Shown: positions 44,000 through 53,144, numbered from the stretch's first letter. The stretch is 64,000 bases of DNA from Protula sp. h YS-2021 (GCA_949752745.1 OX457025.1:52039098-52103097), one strand, 5' to 3'. The notes: generated by a model not told the origin, from the letters alone. Program-made: numbers and translations.

Positions 44000-44439
44000 G
44001 TTAAAAACACGTCTGCACATCAAGTCTCGCACAACAGTTCTAACAACTTTCCCATAATATTCTGACCAGGATATCCAGATGACACTTGTTTCACACCAGC
44101 TCCCCACCAATGATCATACGTTGCTTCCACTAAAGTTTGTCTTTACATTCTTTTAACTTTACATCAATACACACTGATTCCATTTGACTTGTAAAACATC
44201 TTGCATTTTGCTTCTCTTCACTGGTAAGGACATGGTTTTATCGCTCTAGCAATACGTTTCACTTCATATCCATTTCTACATGAAACAATGTCTGAAGCAA
44301 TATCTTGACGATGATGAAAAACTGCTTTCTCATATTGATACAAGGCTTCACTTGTCCATGTCCATACTTTTCAAGTCTTGTTGGAAACATATTTGAAAGA
44401 ACGTCCTTGTGACCGCTAAATAGTACAAGATTCTCCATG
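44000..44439 (-). pseudogene. NADAR/YbiA-like gene, element 1 (frameshifted)
   Basis: Starts MENLVLFSGHKDVLSNMFPT, matching the opening FxxxxxxLSNF of NADAR (YbiA-like) proteins. After a frameshift near 44355 another frame reads WTSEALYQYEKAVFHHRQDI and EVKRIARAIK (the S-E-x-x-Y-Q-x-x-K-A motif and following helix). After further shifts near 44225-44145 a third piece reads TLVEATYDHWWGAG and SGYPGQNIMGKLL, the family's (L)VE-x-(S/T)-x-D-x-x-WG-x-G and G-x-N-x-(L/M)-G-K-L-L motifs. NADAR proteins are glycosidases acting on N-linked ribose or ADP-ribose; some reverse guanine ADP-ribosylation. The order and spacing of all four motifs make the assignment firm although the gene is broken. Confidence 0.8.
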
Positions 44440-44622
44440 TTGACTTTATTTCTTTTCTTTATTCTGACATGTCGGTTTCTTCCTGTAATCAAATATCTTT
44501 TAATATATTTGCTGCCTCTTCTATCATGTTCTTTTTTTGTTTACGTTGAAACCACTCACATAAAACTAAATTTGCTAATACGAAAAACATTGTTATCAAT
44601 TCACTATGCTGTTGCAAAGATG

Positions 44623-44964
44623 TTAAAAGGTTGTTGTTAAAGTTAAAGTTACCTGATAAAGCTGCTCGGTTTCCTCTTCTTGTAGTTCACAACAATCTCT
44701 CAAATGATCAACTACGGTGAAATATACTTCCACATCAGTACGAGCAGAATAAAGTGCAGAATCAAAGTCAAAGTTAGGATCTTCTTCTATTCCAATTTTA
44801 TGACATTCTCCAAGAAATCTTGAATGTAGTTCAATCACATAAAGACTGTGATGTACAACATCCCAAAAAGCGTTCAAATGATAAAGTTGATAGTCTGGAG
44901 TGCCACAGGAAGCAAGTTTAGCAATCATCAAGTCAACATAAGCATTTTTAAAACATGCGTCCAT
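44623..44964 (-). CDS. 113-aa orphan protein, element 1
   Basis: Intact ORF starting MDACFKNAYVDLMIAKLASC. It is acidic and helical with scattered Cys (LGECHKIGIEEDPNFDFD, VVDHLRDCCELQEEETEQL). No recognised family. It lies between the double PC4-like protein and the NADAR-like gene. Confidence 0.5.
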   Translation of the reverse strand: MDACFKNAYVDLMIAKLASCGTPDYQLYHLNAFWDVVHHSLYVIELHSRFLGECHKIGIEEDPNFDFDSALYSARTDVEVYFTVVDHLRDCCELQEEETEQLYQVTLTLTTTF

Positions 44965-44988
44965 CTTGTTTCAGTGTCTTGTGGGCTT

Positions 44989-45615
44989 TTACTTTACTTC
45001 ACTGACTTTAAGTACTCCACACTTGCCGCAGAAGTTGTTTGGTTCACACAACTTGCAATTGTTCTTGTGGCAGTGGCAATGATAATCCTCCACATATCCA
45101 CAAGCACCACAATAGTCGCAGGTAAGTCCAAGCTGATTTTGTACGTTCATGTTCTCCAACTGAACTTCAGCCAGCCTTTTCTTGGATAGTTTTGACACCT
45201 TCATCCGACCATCCTTTTGCAGCTTGATGATCGTTTTCTTGTTATGACATTCCTTACATGGTGATAGGGCTGAGTTGATGTTGTCCATCTCCTGAAGTAG
45301 TGTCTCCCATTCACCATCATTCATGTTGATGTAATGCGTGTATTCTTTCCCTTCAAACCGCGACGTGCGCACAAAACTGACATAACGCATATCCAAGTAT
45401 GAAATGACTTCAAGCCACTTCGTTTGCGTTAAGTATAGTTTGAAGCCAATGTCGCGTAAATTTTTCAAGCTCTGGCATACAATCTTCCACAAAGATGGTG
45501 AATAAGCATACCATCTCTCTCCACGTGTGATGCGTAGAAATGGCCCATATTCTCCATGCTCCACAGTAATGGTTAAGTTGGCACGAATTTTAAAGCTGCT
45601 TGTCTTGTTCTCCAT
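44989..45615 (-). CDS. Double PC4-fold-like protein with C-terminal zinc cluster, element 1
   Basis: 208 aa from ATG 45615 (an in-frame GTG lies 3 codons earlier). The first unit (LTITVEHGEYGPFLRITRGE, SPSLWKIVCQSLKNL) and the second (FKLYLTQTKWLEVISYLDMR, YINMNDGEWETLLQEMDNI) each end in a Trp-centred helix, like PC4 domains. The second is close to plus-strand PC4-like protein 4. The C-terminal ~90 residues hold CKECHNKK, CDYCGACGY, CHCHKNNCKLC and CGKCG, a multi-Cys zinc cluster. It has its own TATAAAAGG box (45698-45709) and two MARE-like sites upstream. No lesion seen. Confidence 0.6.
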   Translation of the reverse strand: MENKTSSFKIRANLTITVEHGEYGPFLRITRGERWYAYSPSLWKIVCQSLKNLRDIGFKLYLTQTKWLEVISYLDMRYVSFVRTSRFEGKEYTHYINMNDGEWETLLQEMDNINSALSPCKECHNKKTIIKLQKDGRMKVSKLSKKRLAEVQLENMNVQNQLGLTCDYCGACGYVEDYHCHCHKNNCKLCEPNNFCGKCGVLKVSEVK

Positions 45616-45697
45616 GGCTGCCACAATGTACTGATGACTTCACGTCCACTCCCTCCAACTGTCTGCTGAGAAATGACTTCACTCTGCCGAGTCCACT

Positions 45698-45760
45698 CCC
45701 TTTTATACCCAACTGTCTGCTGAGTCAGTCCACTCCCTCCAACTGTCTGCTGAGTCAGCT
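45698..45760 (-). promoter_or_regulatory. TATA box and tandem MARE-like sites
   Basis: On the minus strand GGGTATAAAAGGGAG (TATA) is preceded by two copies of a ~30 bp unit containing CTGACTCAGCAGACAGTTGG. Plus-strand TGCTGAGTCAG lies at 45718-45728 and TGCTGAGTCAGC at 45748-45759; a partial third unit lies near 45663. These match the core of TRE-type Maf recognition elements. Confidence 0.6.
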
Positions 45761-45847
45761 CCCTTTTCAAAGAACTAACAAACTTTTGAATTCACTTCAA
45801 CTCGTCCATGGTTGAACCGAACCGAACAAGTTCTGATACATTCGTCG

Positions 45848-46207
45848 TCAATGGAACGTCAATGGAACATTGATAAATGCTAAATCAATGTCATAAGTTG
45901 ATAGTATATGTAAATCTTCACATTCACGTAGAAACGAGTGGATGAAACAATCTCTTGGAATAGCCTTTCCAACAGCTTCCTAATGTAGATGTAAATTCTT
46001 CACTTGCAACATCCAATCCCATTCAAAAGCAGGAAGCTTTGAAAATACATAGTTAGCATAATTCACTTTGAAGACGTCGTCCATAGTCATACATCTGTCA
46101 AGAAGTAATGTTGACATTGTGAAGTTTTCTCTCGTCACACAATCTCCACTTGTTGACTTTTTGACAGAATGTATTACTAGTTGACTAGTTGACATGCTTT
46201 CACTCAT
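45848..46207 (-). pseudogene. 119-aa orphan, first minus-strand gene of element 1, with an in-frame TAG
   Basis: Starts MSESMSTSQLVIHSVKK. The frame is open for 75 codons to a TAG near 45980, then stays open for 43 more codons with protein-like content (PRDCFIHSFLRECEDLHIL) to TGA at 45848. This suggests a recent nonsense mutation. Upstream are a TATA box (GTATAAAAG, 46210-46217) and GTTACACACCA (46239-46249). No known family. Confidence 0.5.
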
Positions 46208-46209
46208 GC

Positions 46210-46283
46210 TTTTATACTACTTCCATTTAATCAAAATATGGTGTGTAACTTGTTCAAAAATTGTTAAAATTGCTGACTCAGCA
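46210..46283 (-). promoter_or_regulatory. Right-end promoter: TATA, GTTACACACCA and perfect T-MARE
   Basis: GTATAAAAG at 46210-46217 is 3-10 bp from the ATG. GTTACACACCA (minus strand, 46239-46249) repeats the left-end promoter motif. TGCTGACTCAGCA at 46271-46283 is the exact 13-bp palindromic T-MARE consensus. Confidence 0.65.
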
Positions 46284-46424
46284 GAATGTATCACTGTTTG
46301 ATATGAATGTCTCACCTACAGTTGTGGAGTTGTACTGCTACACTACTGCACGGTAGAGACATCTAGCGGTGAAGCGAAATGGTCTGCCAAATGGTATTCA
46401 TCCGCGAAATAACACAGGAAATAA

Positions 46425-46785
46425 CTGAATCAAATGGTGAAATTTTTATGTAAATCAGTTAACTATAACGAAAGTTATCACAATTTTAAGTTAAAATGGT
46501 AACATGTCAAATTATGCATACAACCACCTGCGCAACTAGCCCATGATCATGTCAAAAGTTTACATAAACCTGAATCAAACAGTGAAATTTCCAGGTATAT
46601 CGGTTAACTATAACGAAAGTTATCCCAATTTTTGCAAAGTTAAAATGGTGGTAAAAATGCATACAGCCAGCTGCGCAACTAGCCCATGATCACTTTATAA
46701 CAAAAGTTTACATAAACCTGAATCAAATGGTGAAATTTCCATGCAAATCGACTAACTATAACGAACGTTATCACACTTGCTTACA
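46425..46785. repeat. ~150 bp tandem repeat, 2.5 copies, inside the right TIR
   Basis: GAATCAAA(T/C)(G/A)GTGAAATTT, GTTAACTATAACGAAAGTTATC and CTGCGCAACTAGCCCATGATCA recur in order. I see no ORF. Confidence 0.8.
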
Positions 46786-46790
46786 ACCAC

Positions 46791-47099
46791 GGTATATAGT
46801 ATGTCCTGGGGGGGGGGGGGGGGGTCGGTACATAGTATGTCCTGGGGGGGGGGGGGGGTCCGTACATAGTATGTCCTAGGGGGGTCTACAGTTTTTACCA
46901 TAGGGTCTCTCCCGACTGCCACCTACCCCTGACAGCCTGTTGCCATGGTTACGTCGCCCATGACGTCACTATGGCGTCACAATGATTGACAGGTGACAGT
47001 GAGCTTAATTGACTTAATTGACTTAACTGACTTAATTGATCACGTGATTGATGACGTCACGATGATTGACTGCGGCAGAACTGTCATAATCATACTACT
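46791..47099. repeat. Element 1 right terminal inverted repeat
   Basis: The reverse complement matches 25528-25849, starting AGTAGTATGATTATGACAG. CREs TGACGTCA lie at 46961-46968 and 47052-47059, with G runs in the inner part (46806-46882). It is followed directly by the target duplication GGGCGG (47100-47105). Confidence 0.92.
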
Positions 47100-47156
47100 G
47101 GGCGGCCATTCAAACGACCATTCAAACGGGCGACCATTCAAACAACCATTCAAACG
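47100..47156. repeat. CCATTCAAACG minisatellite, right half, beginning with the target duplication
   Basis: GGGCGGCCATTCAAACGACC and further CCATTCAAAC units continue the array interrupted at 25527. Confidence 0.85.
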
Positions 47157-48148
47157 GAAGACGGACAGAGGGACAGTCGAACAGTCAGACAAACAGGTAG
47201 AGAGCTCTCCAACTGTTTTTTTTTAAGCAAAGGGACTCATAGAGACATGGTTAGAGCTGGCCTATAAGGTATTTCGACCCATCAATGACGTCACACATTT
47301 CGACTCAAGCTTGCGACCAACTGATCGACAGGCCCCCCGGGGCCAGACGACTTTCAGGCCCCCCGGGGCCAGCCGAACACCAGGTCGACAGGCCCCCCGG
47401 GGCCAGCCGTACAGCAGGTCGACAGGCCCCCCTCGGCCAGTCGACCCCCCCCCCAACAATCGACCTTTAAGCATACACTGTATCTATATGGGTGAGCTGG
47501 TCGACAGGGACGCTATTTTTAACCCAGAGCTCTCTGTGTCTCCATTAGGGTATATATAGGCAACAATAGCTCTTTTTTAAGCTTTCTCGCTCCATACACA
47601 CACATAACACCTACGACAGACGGACAGACGGGCAGTCGTTTTTTATTTTTTCCCTCTCTCTCTTCACACATATATAGCCACAACCGATTCAGCGTTTTAT
47701 TTCTCAAGCCTGAGTATTTTTAAACCCAGACAGTGGCTTTTTTTAAAACTCTCTCTCTTCACACACACATAACACCACAGACGGTCAGACGGACAGATTT
47801 AGCGTTTATTTCTCAAGCCTGGGTATTTTTAACCCATGCAGCAATTTGTTTTGCTTTCTCAGACGGTCAGACGGACAGATTTAGCGTTTCATTTCTCATG
47901 CCAGAGTATTTTTAACCCAGGCAGCAATTTGTTTAGCTTTTTCAGACGGGCAGACGGACAGATGGGGGGTATAAATCAATGATTTATAGACCCCTTTTTT
48001 AGCATTTCCCACACTCTCATGCATACACATACATACTAACACCATGACACAATTAGCGTTCATTTCGTAATAATGGGAGGCCGCTAAAAAGCAGCCGTGG
48101 AGGGATTTTCTTCAGCTTCGGCCAGCCGTCGCTTCCCCTGCCGTCGTT
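47157..48148. repeat. Repeat-rich block with GGCCCCCCGGGGCCAG palindromes and TATA/CAG modules
   Basis: 47325-47450: GGCCCCCCGGGGCCAG three times plus a fourth variant, separated by GTCGACA. A CRE lies at 47286-47293. CGACCTTTAAGCATACACTG (47460) recurs as CGACCTTTACGCATATACTG (49200). 47555-47965: two to three copies of a module with AGACGG(T/G)CAGACGGACAGATTTAGCGTTT and GAGTATTTTTAACCCA, with a TATATATAGG box at about 47551. No gene recognised. Confidence 0.7.
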
Positions 48149-49084
48149 TCACGTTCCGCCGCTTCCCCTGCCGCCGCTTCCCCTGCCTTTCCCTGTAGCG
48201 CCGCCGCTACCTCCGCCTCTGCCGCTGCCGTCATCCTCCCTGCAGCCGACCCTCCTCCTGTCCGCTGCTACCGCGACCCTGTGCGACTTAAAACCTCTGC
48301 CCATAACATTGCAATAATGATAGTCCGGCTTCAATGCTTGTGGGCATGACTGTTCGTGGATTCTCATAGACTGTCCTGCCGGAATTCCATAATGGCAGAA
48401 CTCGCAATACTCTACATTATCAGCCGTATCCAAGAAATCCACGATCTCCTGGAGGGTTGACTCTTTTCCAGAGCCATCCTCCTGTTTTACGTCGACCAGT
48501 TCCGCGGTGCGGTCATAATCGGAGGGTGACTGCATCATGCTGAAATCAACCACTTGAATGTCTGGCGTAATACTAGCGACAGCGGCTGCAACCTCGTCCT
48601 CAGGAGCTGGTGGCGGGCTCTCCGGTCTTGTAACGGTGACACTGGGTAAGTGCCGCCTCTCCGTAAATGCTATCGCCGACACCTTCCGGACAGTCACATC
48701 AGCTTCCCTTGGACTCGATTTCGGCGGAGTCGTCATCGTCGACGCTGTGGCTTTAGCAGGAATCGCTTTGACAGGAGTCGCCTCTGTCATGGTTGCTGCT
48801 GTGGCCTTGGCAGGAGTCGTTCTGGCTGGCCTTTCTTCCTGGCAGGGCGACGGGTCACTAAATTGGCCGGGCGACACCTCCCTCCGTCGCTTGTATCCTT
48901 CCTCCGCCGCCCTGCCAAACCGGTTGTATTCTTGTTCTGGCTTGGTCCTCAGAAAATCTCTCCACTTCTTAAAGAGGGATGCCTGGTAATCCAAGTAGAT
49001 CTCTTCGAATAGAGCAACATCCTTCTGGCTAAGGAAGTACTTCTTCCTTCTTTCCTCAGAAAAGAATTCCGCCTTGTGTTGCAT
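48149..49084 (-). CDS. 311-aa orphan ORF with zinc-finger-like motif
   Basis: Long minus-strand ORF, GC-richer than the neighbouring Polinton genes. The N-terminus (QHKAEFFSEERRKKYFLSQK, YLDYQASLFKKWRDFLR) is charged and helical. The middle is Pro/Ala/Thr-rich with repeated TPAKATA-type units. YCEFCHYGIPAGQSMRIHEQ followed by SCP is a CCHC-type finger. The last ~50 residues are Gly/Arg/Ser low complexity and may not be coding. A possible minus-strand TATA (CTATTATATAGG) lies at about 49153. I do not recognise the family, and whether it belongs to element 2 or to another insertion is open. Confidence 0.45.
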   Translation of the reverse strand: MQHKAEFFSEERRKKYFLSQKDVALFEEIYLDYQASLFKKWRDFLRTKPEQEYNRFGRAAEEGYKRRREVSPGQFSDPSPCQEERPARTTPAKATAATMTEATPVKAIPAKATASTMTTPPKSSPREADVTVRKVSAIAFTERRHLPSVTVTRPESPPPAPEDEVAAAVASITPDIQVVDFSMMQSPSDYDRTAELVDVKQEDGSGKESTLQEIVDFLDTADNVEYCEFCHYGIPAGQSMRIHEQSCPQALKPDYHYCNVMGRGFKSHRVAVAADRRRVGCREDDGSGRGGGSGGATGKGRGSGGRGSGGT

Positions 49085-49159
49085 GGTTGATTTTTTTTGA
49101 TGTTGCTTCTTCAGCGATCAAAAGCAGACTGACTGCATACGGTGCGAGGCTGCTATTAT

Positions 49160-49325
49160 ATAGGGGGGGTTCTCACTGAGGACCCCCCCCCCGGCCCATC
49201 GACCTTTACGCATATACTGTCTCTATGTGAGGACCCCCCCCCGGGTACTCATACATGTACTCTGTCAGGACCCCCCCCCCCTGGTCGGCATATAATGCGA
49301 GTATGTAGTAGTATATAAATCCGGG
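49160..49325 (+). promoter_or_regulatory. Poly-C repeats and TATA box before the 117-aa ORF
   Basis: Runs of 8-11 C after AGGA(C) at 49182, 49233 and 49272 recall the poly-C blocks inside the Polinton TIR. GTAGTATATAAATCCGG (49308-49324) is a plausible TATA box 40 bp upstream of the ATG at 49359. Confidence 0.45.
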
Positions 49326-49358
49326 TTAAAGACCGCATTACCCAAAACAAGCAGCAAG

Positions 49359-49712
49359 ATGTCAGCAAGTCATACAATCACAGTGATGCGAAACGGCAAG
49401 GCAGTGACTCTAAAAACAGAATGTTATAAGTATTGGGTGTGGATAGAATATCCAGGACAACCACACAACTGCCCGGTGCACCACAATGCACCACGCCGGT
49501 ACTGTTGTAAAACCTGCGGCGGTTTGCTCTGGTACGAGTTTACTGCAAGATTACCTGGACCGGAGCCATGCACAGACTGCTGGTGGTACGGTGCGACGCT
49601 GAAAAACTTTGGATATTATAATTTTCATCCTTTCAAGTGTTCACGAAGACCTTTCACGATGGAACAATATTACAGATATCAGTGTGATTGCGGAAATCCG
49701 ACTTGCTGGTGA
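49359..49712 (+). CDS. 117-aa Cys/Trp-rich orphan protein
   Basis: Complete ORF, ATG to TGA, with a TATA box upstream. Fourteen Cys and many Trp/Tyr: CPVHHNAPRRYCCKTCGGLL, PCTDCWWYGAT, YQCDCGNPTCW. It looks like a compact zinc-ribbon-rich or disulfide-rich protein. No signal peptide and no known family. It sits immediately upstream of the element 2 polymerase on the same strand, so it may be an accessory gene of that element. Confidence 0.5.
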   Translation: MSASHTITVMRNGKAVTLKTECYKYWVWIEYPGQPHNCPVHHNAPRRYCCKTCGGLLWYEFTARLPGPEPCTDCWWYGATLKNFGYYNFHPFKCSRRPFTMEQYYRYQCDCGNPTCW

Positions 49713-49799
49713 AGAGTCAACTTACTAACATCTTTCGGCGCTTTTAAGGGCCATCCTCTGTTCTGAAATGAACGCAAATTCTGTCTATGTATGAGTGTG

Positions 49800-49808
49800 T
49801 ATAAAAGG
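49800..49808 (+). promoter_or_regulatory. TATA box of element 2 polymerase
   Basis: TATAAAAGG, 66 bp upstream of the ATG at 49874. The GTTACACACCA motif of element 1 is not seen here. Confidence 0.5.
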
Positions 49809-49873
49809 GGTATGTCTGAGATTATATTTCAGCATTTCAGTTTCAGCAGTTGACGGAACAATAACCAGCTAAG

Positions 49874-52800
49874 ATGAAACGTGAAGAGCATGGGAAAGGA
49901 ACAAAGAGACAAAAGATGGAAGAAGATGACATTTGGCCATACGGTCAAGTTCAGTGTATGGAATGCAATGTGAAATTTCCATCTATGGATACTTATGAGG
50001 CACATACATGCAGTAAAGCTAAGATGGAAGAAGATGACATTTGGCCATACGGTCAAGTTCAGTGTATGGAATGCAATGTAAAATTTCCATCTATGGATAC
50101 TGATGAGGCACATGCATGCATACCAGCTGAGATGGACAATGTGCCTCATGAAGAACATGTTTCAAAGAAACAAAAGACAGGACAAGTAGGGAGAGATAGA
50201 AGGGTTAGTCTTAGTGAAAACGCGCAGGAAAAACGGTTTGAATCTGAGGATTGATCAGATTTACTGCTTGAAATGCGACAGCAAGAGAACCGTATCAAAA
50301 TCACATTTGTTGGAGACCTAAACCATGGAATGAAATGGTACATTGTCGTGCATGCACGTTTCAAGAAACTGACAGCAAATAATTAAGGTGTTATGGTAGA
50401 ACAAGTGGATAATGCATTTATCAGCAGTCCAACATATGCAGCATACAATCCAGCAGATATTGAGCAGGACCTGCCAGAAGCCTATAAAGAATTATTTACC
50501 AAGTTTGACGAACATGAGCGAGAAGGCTCTGGCTGGGTAATGGATAACATACTGTACATTGAAGTACACACAGCTACGTTGGTTCCTCTGGGAGCGAGTA
50601 GTTTTATTCCACTGCCGAAGAAAGTGAAGAAAACAGAAGGTGTGATAAGCATTAAGAATGATGATAACAAGTGTTTTTATGGTCAGTATTGGCTTACCTT
50701 CACCCTCATGACAACAACCCAAATCGCGTGAATCATTACAAACCATTTGAGAAGGAATTAAAGGTAGAGGGTATGACATTTCCGACACCAATTACTGAAA
50801 TTCCAAAGTTTGAAAAGGAGAACGATGTAGCCATCAACGTGTTTGGATATGAACATGATGTAGTTGTTCCAATACAACTTAGTCGAAACGTCAGTGTGAG
50901 AGAAATCAACTTACTTCTGATTAGCAATGACAAGACGAGGCATTACTGTCTCATCAAGAATTTTAGCAGACTTACGTCTTATCGATCAAAGCATAAGGGT
51001 ACATATTTTTATTGTTTCAATTGTCTTCACGGGTTTGTACGACAAGATCTTTTAGATAAACATCGTGAAGTGTGTGACAAGAATGGAGCACAACGTTTAT
51101 CATTTCCCAAGGAACCCTTCATCAAGTTCAAGAATGTGGCTAAACAACAGCGAGCACCTTTTGTGATTTATGCCGACTTTGAATGTTTCACGCAAAAGCA
51201 TGAAGAAGGAGACATGAAATTTACAGACAGCTTTCAGTTCATGAGTACCTCTCTACAGAAGTTGGTATCCAACCTTGCAGCAGAAGGGAAAGATAACTTC
51301 TACAACATGACCTCTCACATTCACGATAGTGACCAACAAGATTTGTTGCTGAGAAAGGGAGTGTACCCCTACGATTACGTGGACGAACCATCCAAGTTTG
51401 CTGAAACACAGCTGCCATCAAAGGACAAGTTTTATAGTCAGCTTAGCGAAGAGGACATTAGCGATGAGGATTATGCGCATGCGCAGAAGGTGTGGGATAC
51501 ATTCAACTGTACCACATTTGGTGAATACCGCGACCTGTACCTGAAATCAGATGTGTTATTACTAGCTGACGTGTTTGAAAATTTTCGTCAAGTATGCCTC
51601 AACACGTATGAATTGGATCCTGCTCACTACTAAACAGCACCAGGACTGTCTTGGGATGCAATGTTGAAAGCGACAAAGGTGAAGTTAGAATTGATCAATG
51701 ACATTGACATGTATCAAATGGTTGAGCAAGGCATACGCGGAGGAATATCCGTGATCACACACAAGTATGCGAAAGCAAATAATCCCTAAGTAGCAGATTA
51801 CAATTCTGAGATACCAAACAACTATCTGATGTACCTCGACGCAAACAACTTATATGGCTGGGCCATGTCACAAAGCATGCCGCAAGGAGGATTTATTTGG
51901 GTGAGCGAGCCAGAATCCCTCGACTTCATGGATGTAGCTGAAGATGATGACATTAGATTCATTTTGGAAGTGGATTTAGAATATCCAAATTCAATCCATG
52001 ATCGTCATAATCACTACCCAGTGGCTCCAGAACGGAAATGTGTCAAATTTAGAGAATTGTCAGAGTACAGTCAGAGGCTACTGAAAGATCTAAACATGAA
52101 AGGCAAACCCAGTGAAAAGCTCATTCCTAACTTGTCTGACAAGAAGAAATATGTACTTCATTACAGGAATTTACAACAATACGTCTCACTGGGTTTGAAA
52201 GTCACTAAAGTTCATTGCGCCATCATGTTTGAACAGAGCAAATGGTTGGCAAAATACCTTACCTTGAACACGGAAAAGAAAAAATTGGCCAAGAACCCGT
52301 TTGAGAAAGACTTTTTCAAACTGATGAACGCTCTCGGTGTTTGGCAAAACCATGGAAAATGTGAGACAGCGAATCAATGTTGAACTGGTTCACAAGGAAA
52401 AGCGGTTCAAGAAACTTGTAGCCAAACCTTCTTTCCACAAATTCAAAATTTTCAACGAAGATTTGACCGCGGTACATTTACGCAAAGTGGATTTGCTTCT
52501 GGATAAACCCATTCAAGTTGGCTTCACCATTCTCGACCTCAGCAAAGTGCTTATGTTCAACTTTCATTACAACTACATCATGGTCAAGTATCCCAATGCC
52601 AAGTTGTTGTTCAGCGACACCGACAGTCTATGTTACGACATAGAAACGGAAGATATCTACAAGGATATGCAGCAAGATGCTGACCTGTTCCACACAAGTG
52701 ACTATCCACCGGATCATTTCCTACATTCCAACGTGAACAAAAAAGTGCTTGGGAAAATGAAAGATGAGACGGCAGGCGTCCCCATTGAAGAGTTTGTTGG

Positions 52801-53086
52801 ACTCAGACCGAAAATGTACAGTTTATTGTGTGGCGGGAAAGAAAAACATACAGCTAAAGGCATCACTCGAGCTTGCCAAAGACGTATTAAACATGTGCAG
52901 TATAGAGACAGTTTGTTCAACCAAACTCAAACAATGGCTACAGGACACATTATTCGAAGTTATAGTCACCAGCTTGTCTCGGAGAAGATTAGGAAGGTAG
53001 CCCTCTCCCCATATGACGACAAGCGATATGTATTGGATGATGCCTATTCCACCTTAGCTCATGGATATTACAAGGCTGTGGTATAA
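49874..53086 (+). pseudogene. Protein-primed DNA polymerase B, element 2
   Basis: Same polymerase as in element 1. The N-terminal finger segment is duplicated: MEEDDIWPYGQVQCMECNVK through EAHTC, then again through EAHAC, ~44 residues apart. Exo I (YADFECF) remains, but ~500 bp between KHEE and MKFTDSFQF are missing in frame, removing the endonuclease-VII-like zinc insert and Exo II. YLDANNLYGWAMS (A) and LFSDTDSLCYD (C) remain; motif B (FGKTMENVR) is at a frameshift (about 52335). Stops at about 50252, 50384, 51631 and 51787, plus a frameshift near 50680. Without Exo II a proofreading exonuclease could not work even if the frame were open. Confidence 0.9.
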
Positions 53087-53144
53087 AAGAGGGGAGGTCC
53101 TCCAACGTAAGAGTTATTTGAGGTGGGAACATTGAAGCGTTAAC

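Larger units (their letters stand above)
25528..47099. mobile_element. Maverick/Polinton element 1, complete, 21.6 kb, degenerate
   Basis: Bounded by inverted termini AGTAGTATGAT...ATCATACTACT and by the perfect 6-bp duplication GGGCGG; Polintons are known for AG/CT ends and 6-bp duplications. It carries the family's hallmark genes: protein-primed DNA polymerase B, retroviral-type integrase with chromodomain, FtsK/HerA-type packaging ATPase, adenain-like cysteine protease, major capsid protein and penton. Plus-strand genes (polymerase, PC4-like) and minus-strand genes converge at about 32.1 kb. About 5.2 kb of its length comes from four extra copies in a tandem array (31643-38663). Nearly every large gene has at least one nonsense or frameshift lesion, so this copy is not expected to be autonomous. 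Confidence 0.95.

Noticed and set aside
47100..47156. CCATTCAAACG units as part of the Polinton inverted repeat
   Set aside because: They are in direct, not inverted, orientation at the two ends and lie outside the GGGCGG duplication.
47285..47559. Proline/arginine-rich ORFs (PPGARR, PPGASRT)
   Set aside because: Translations of the GGCCCCCCGGGGCCAG repeat.
48558..49012. Plus-strand ORFs opposite the 311-aa ORF
   Set aside because: Low-complexity Val/Ala/Gly or Arg/Cys content; the minus frame is longer and has a finger motif.
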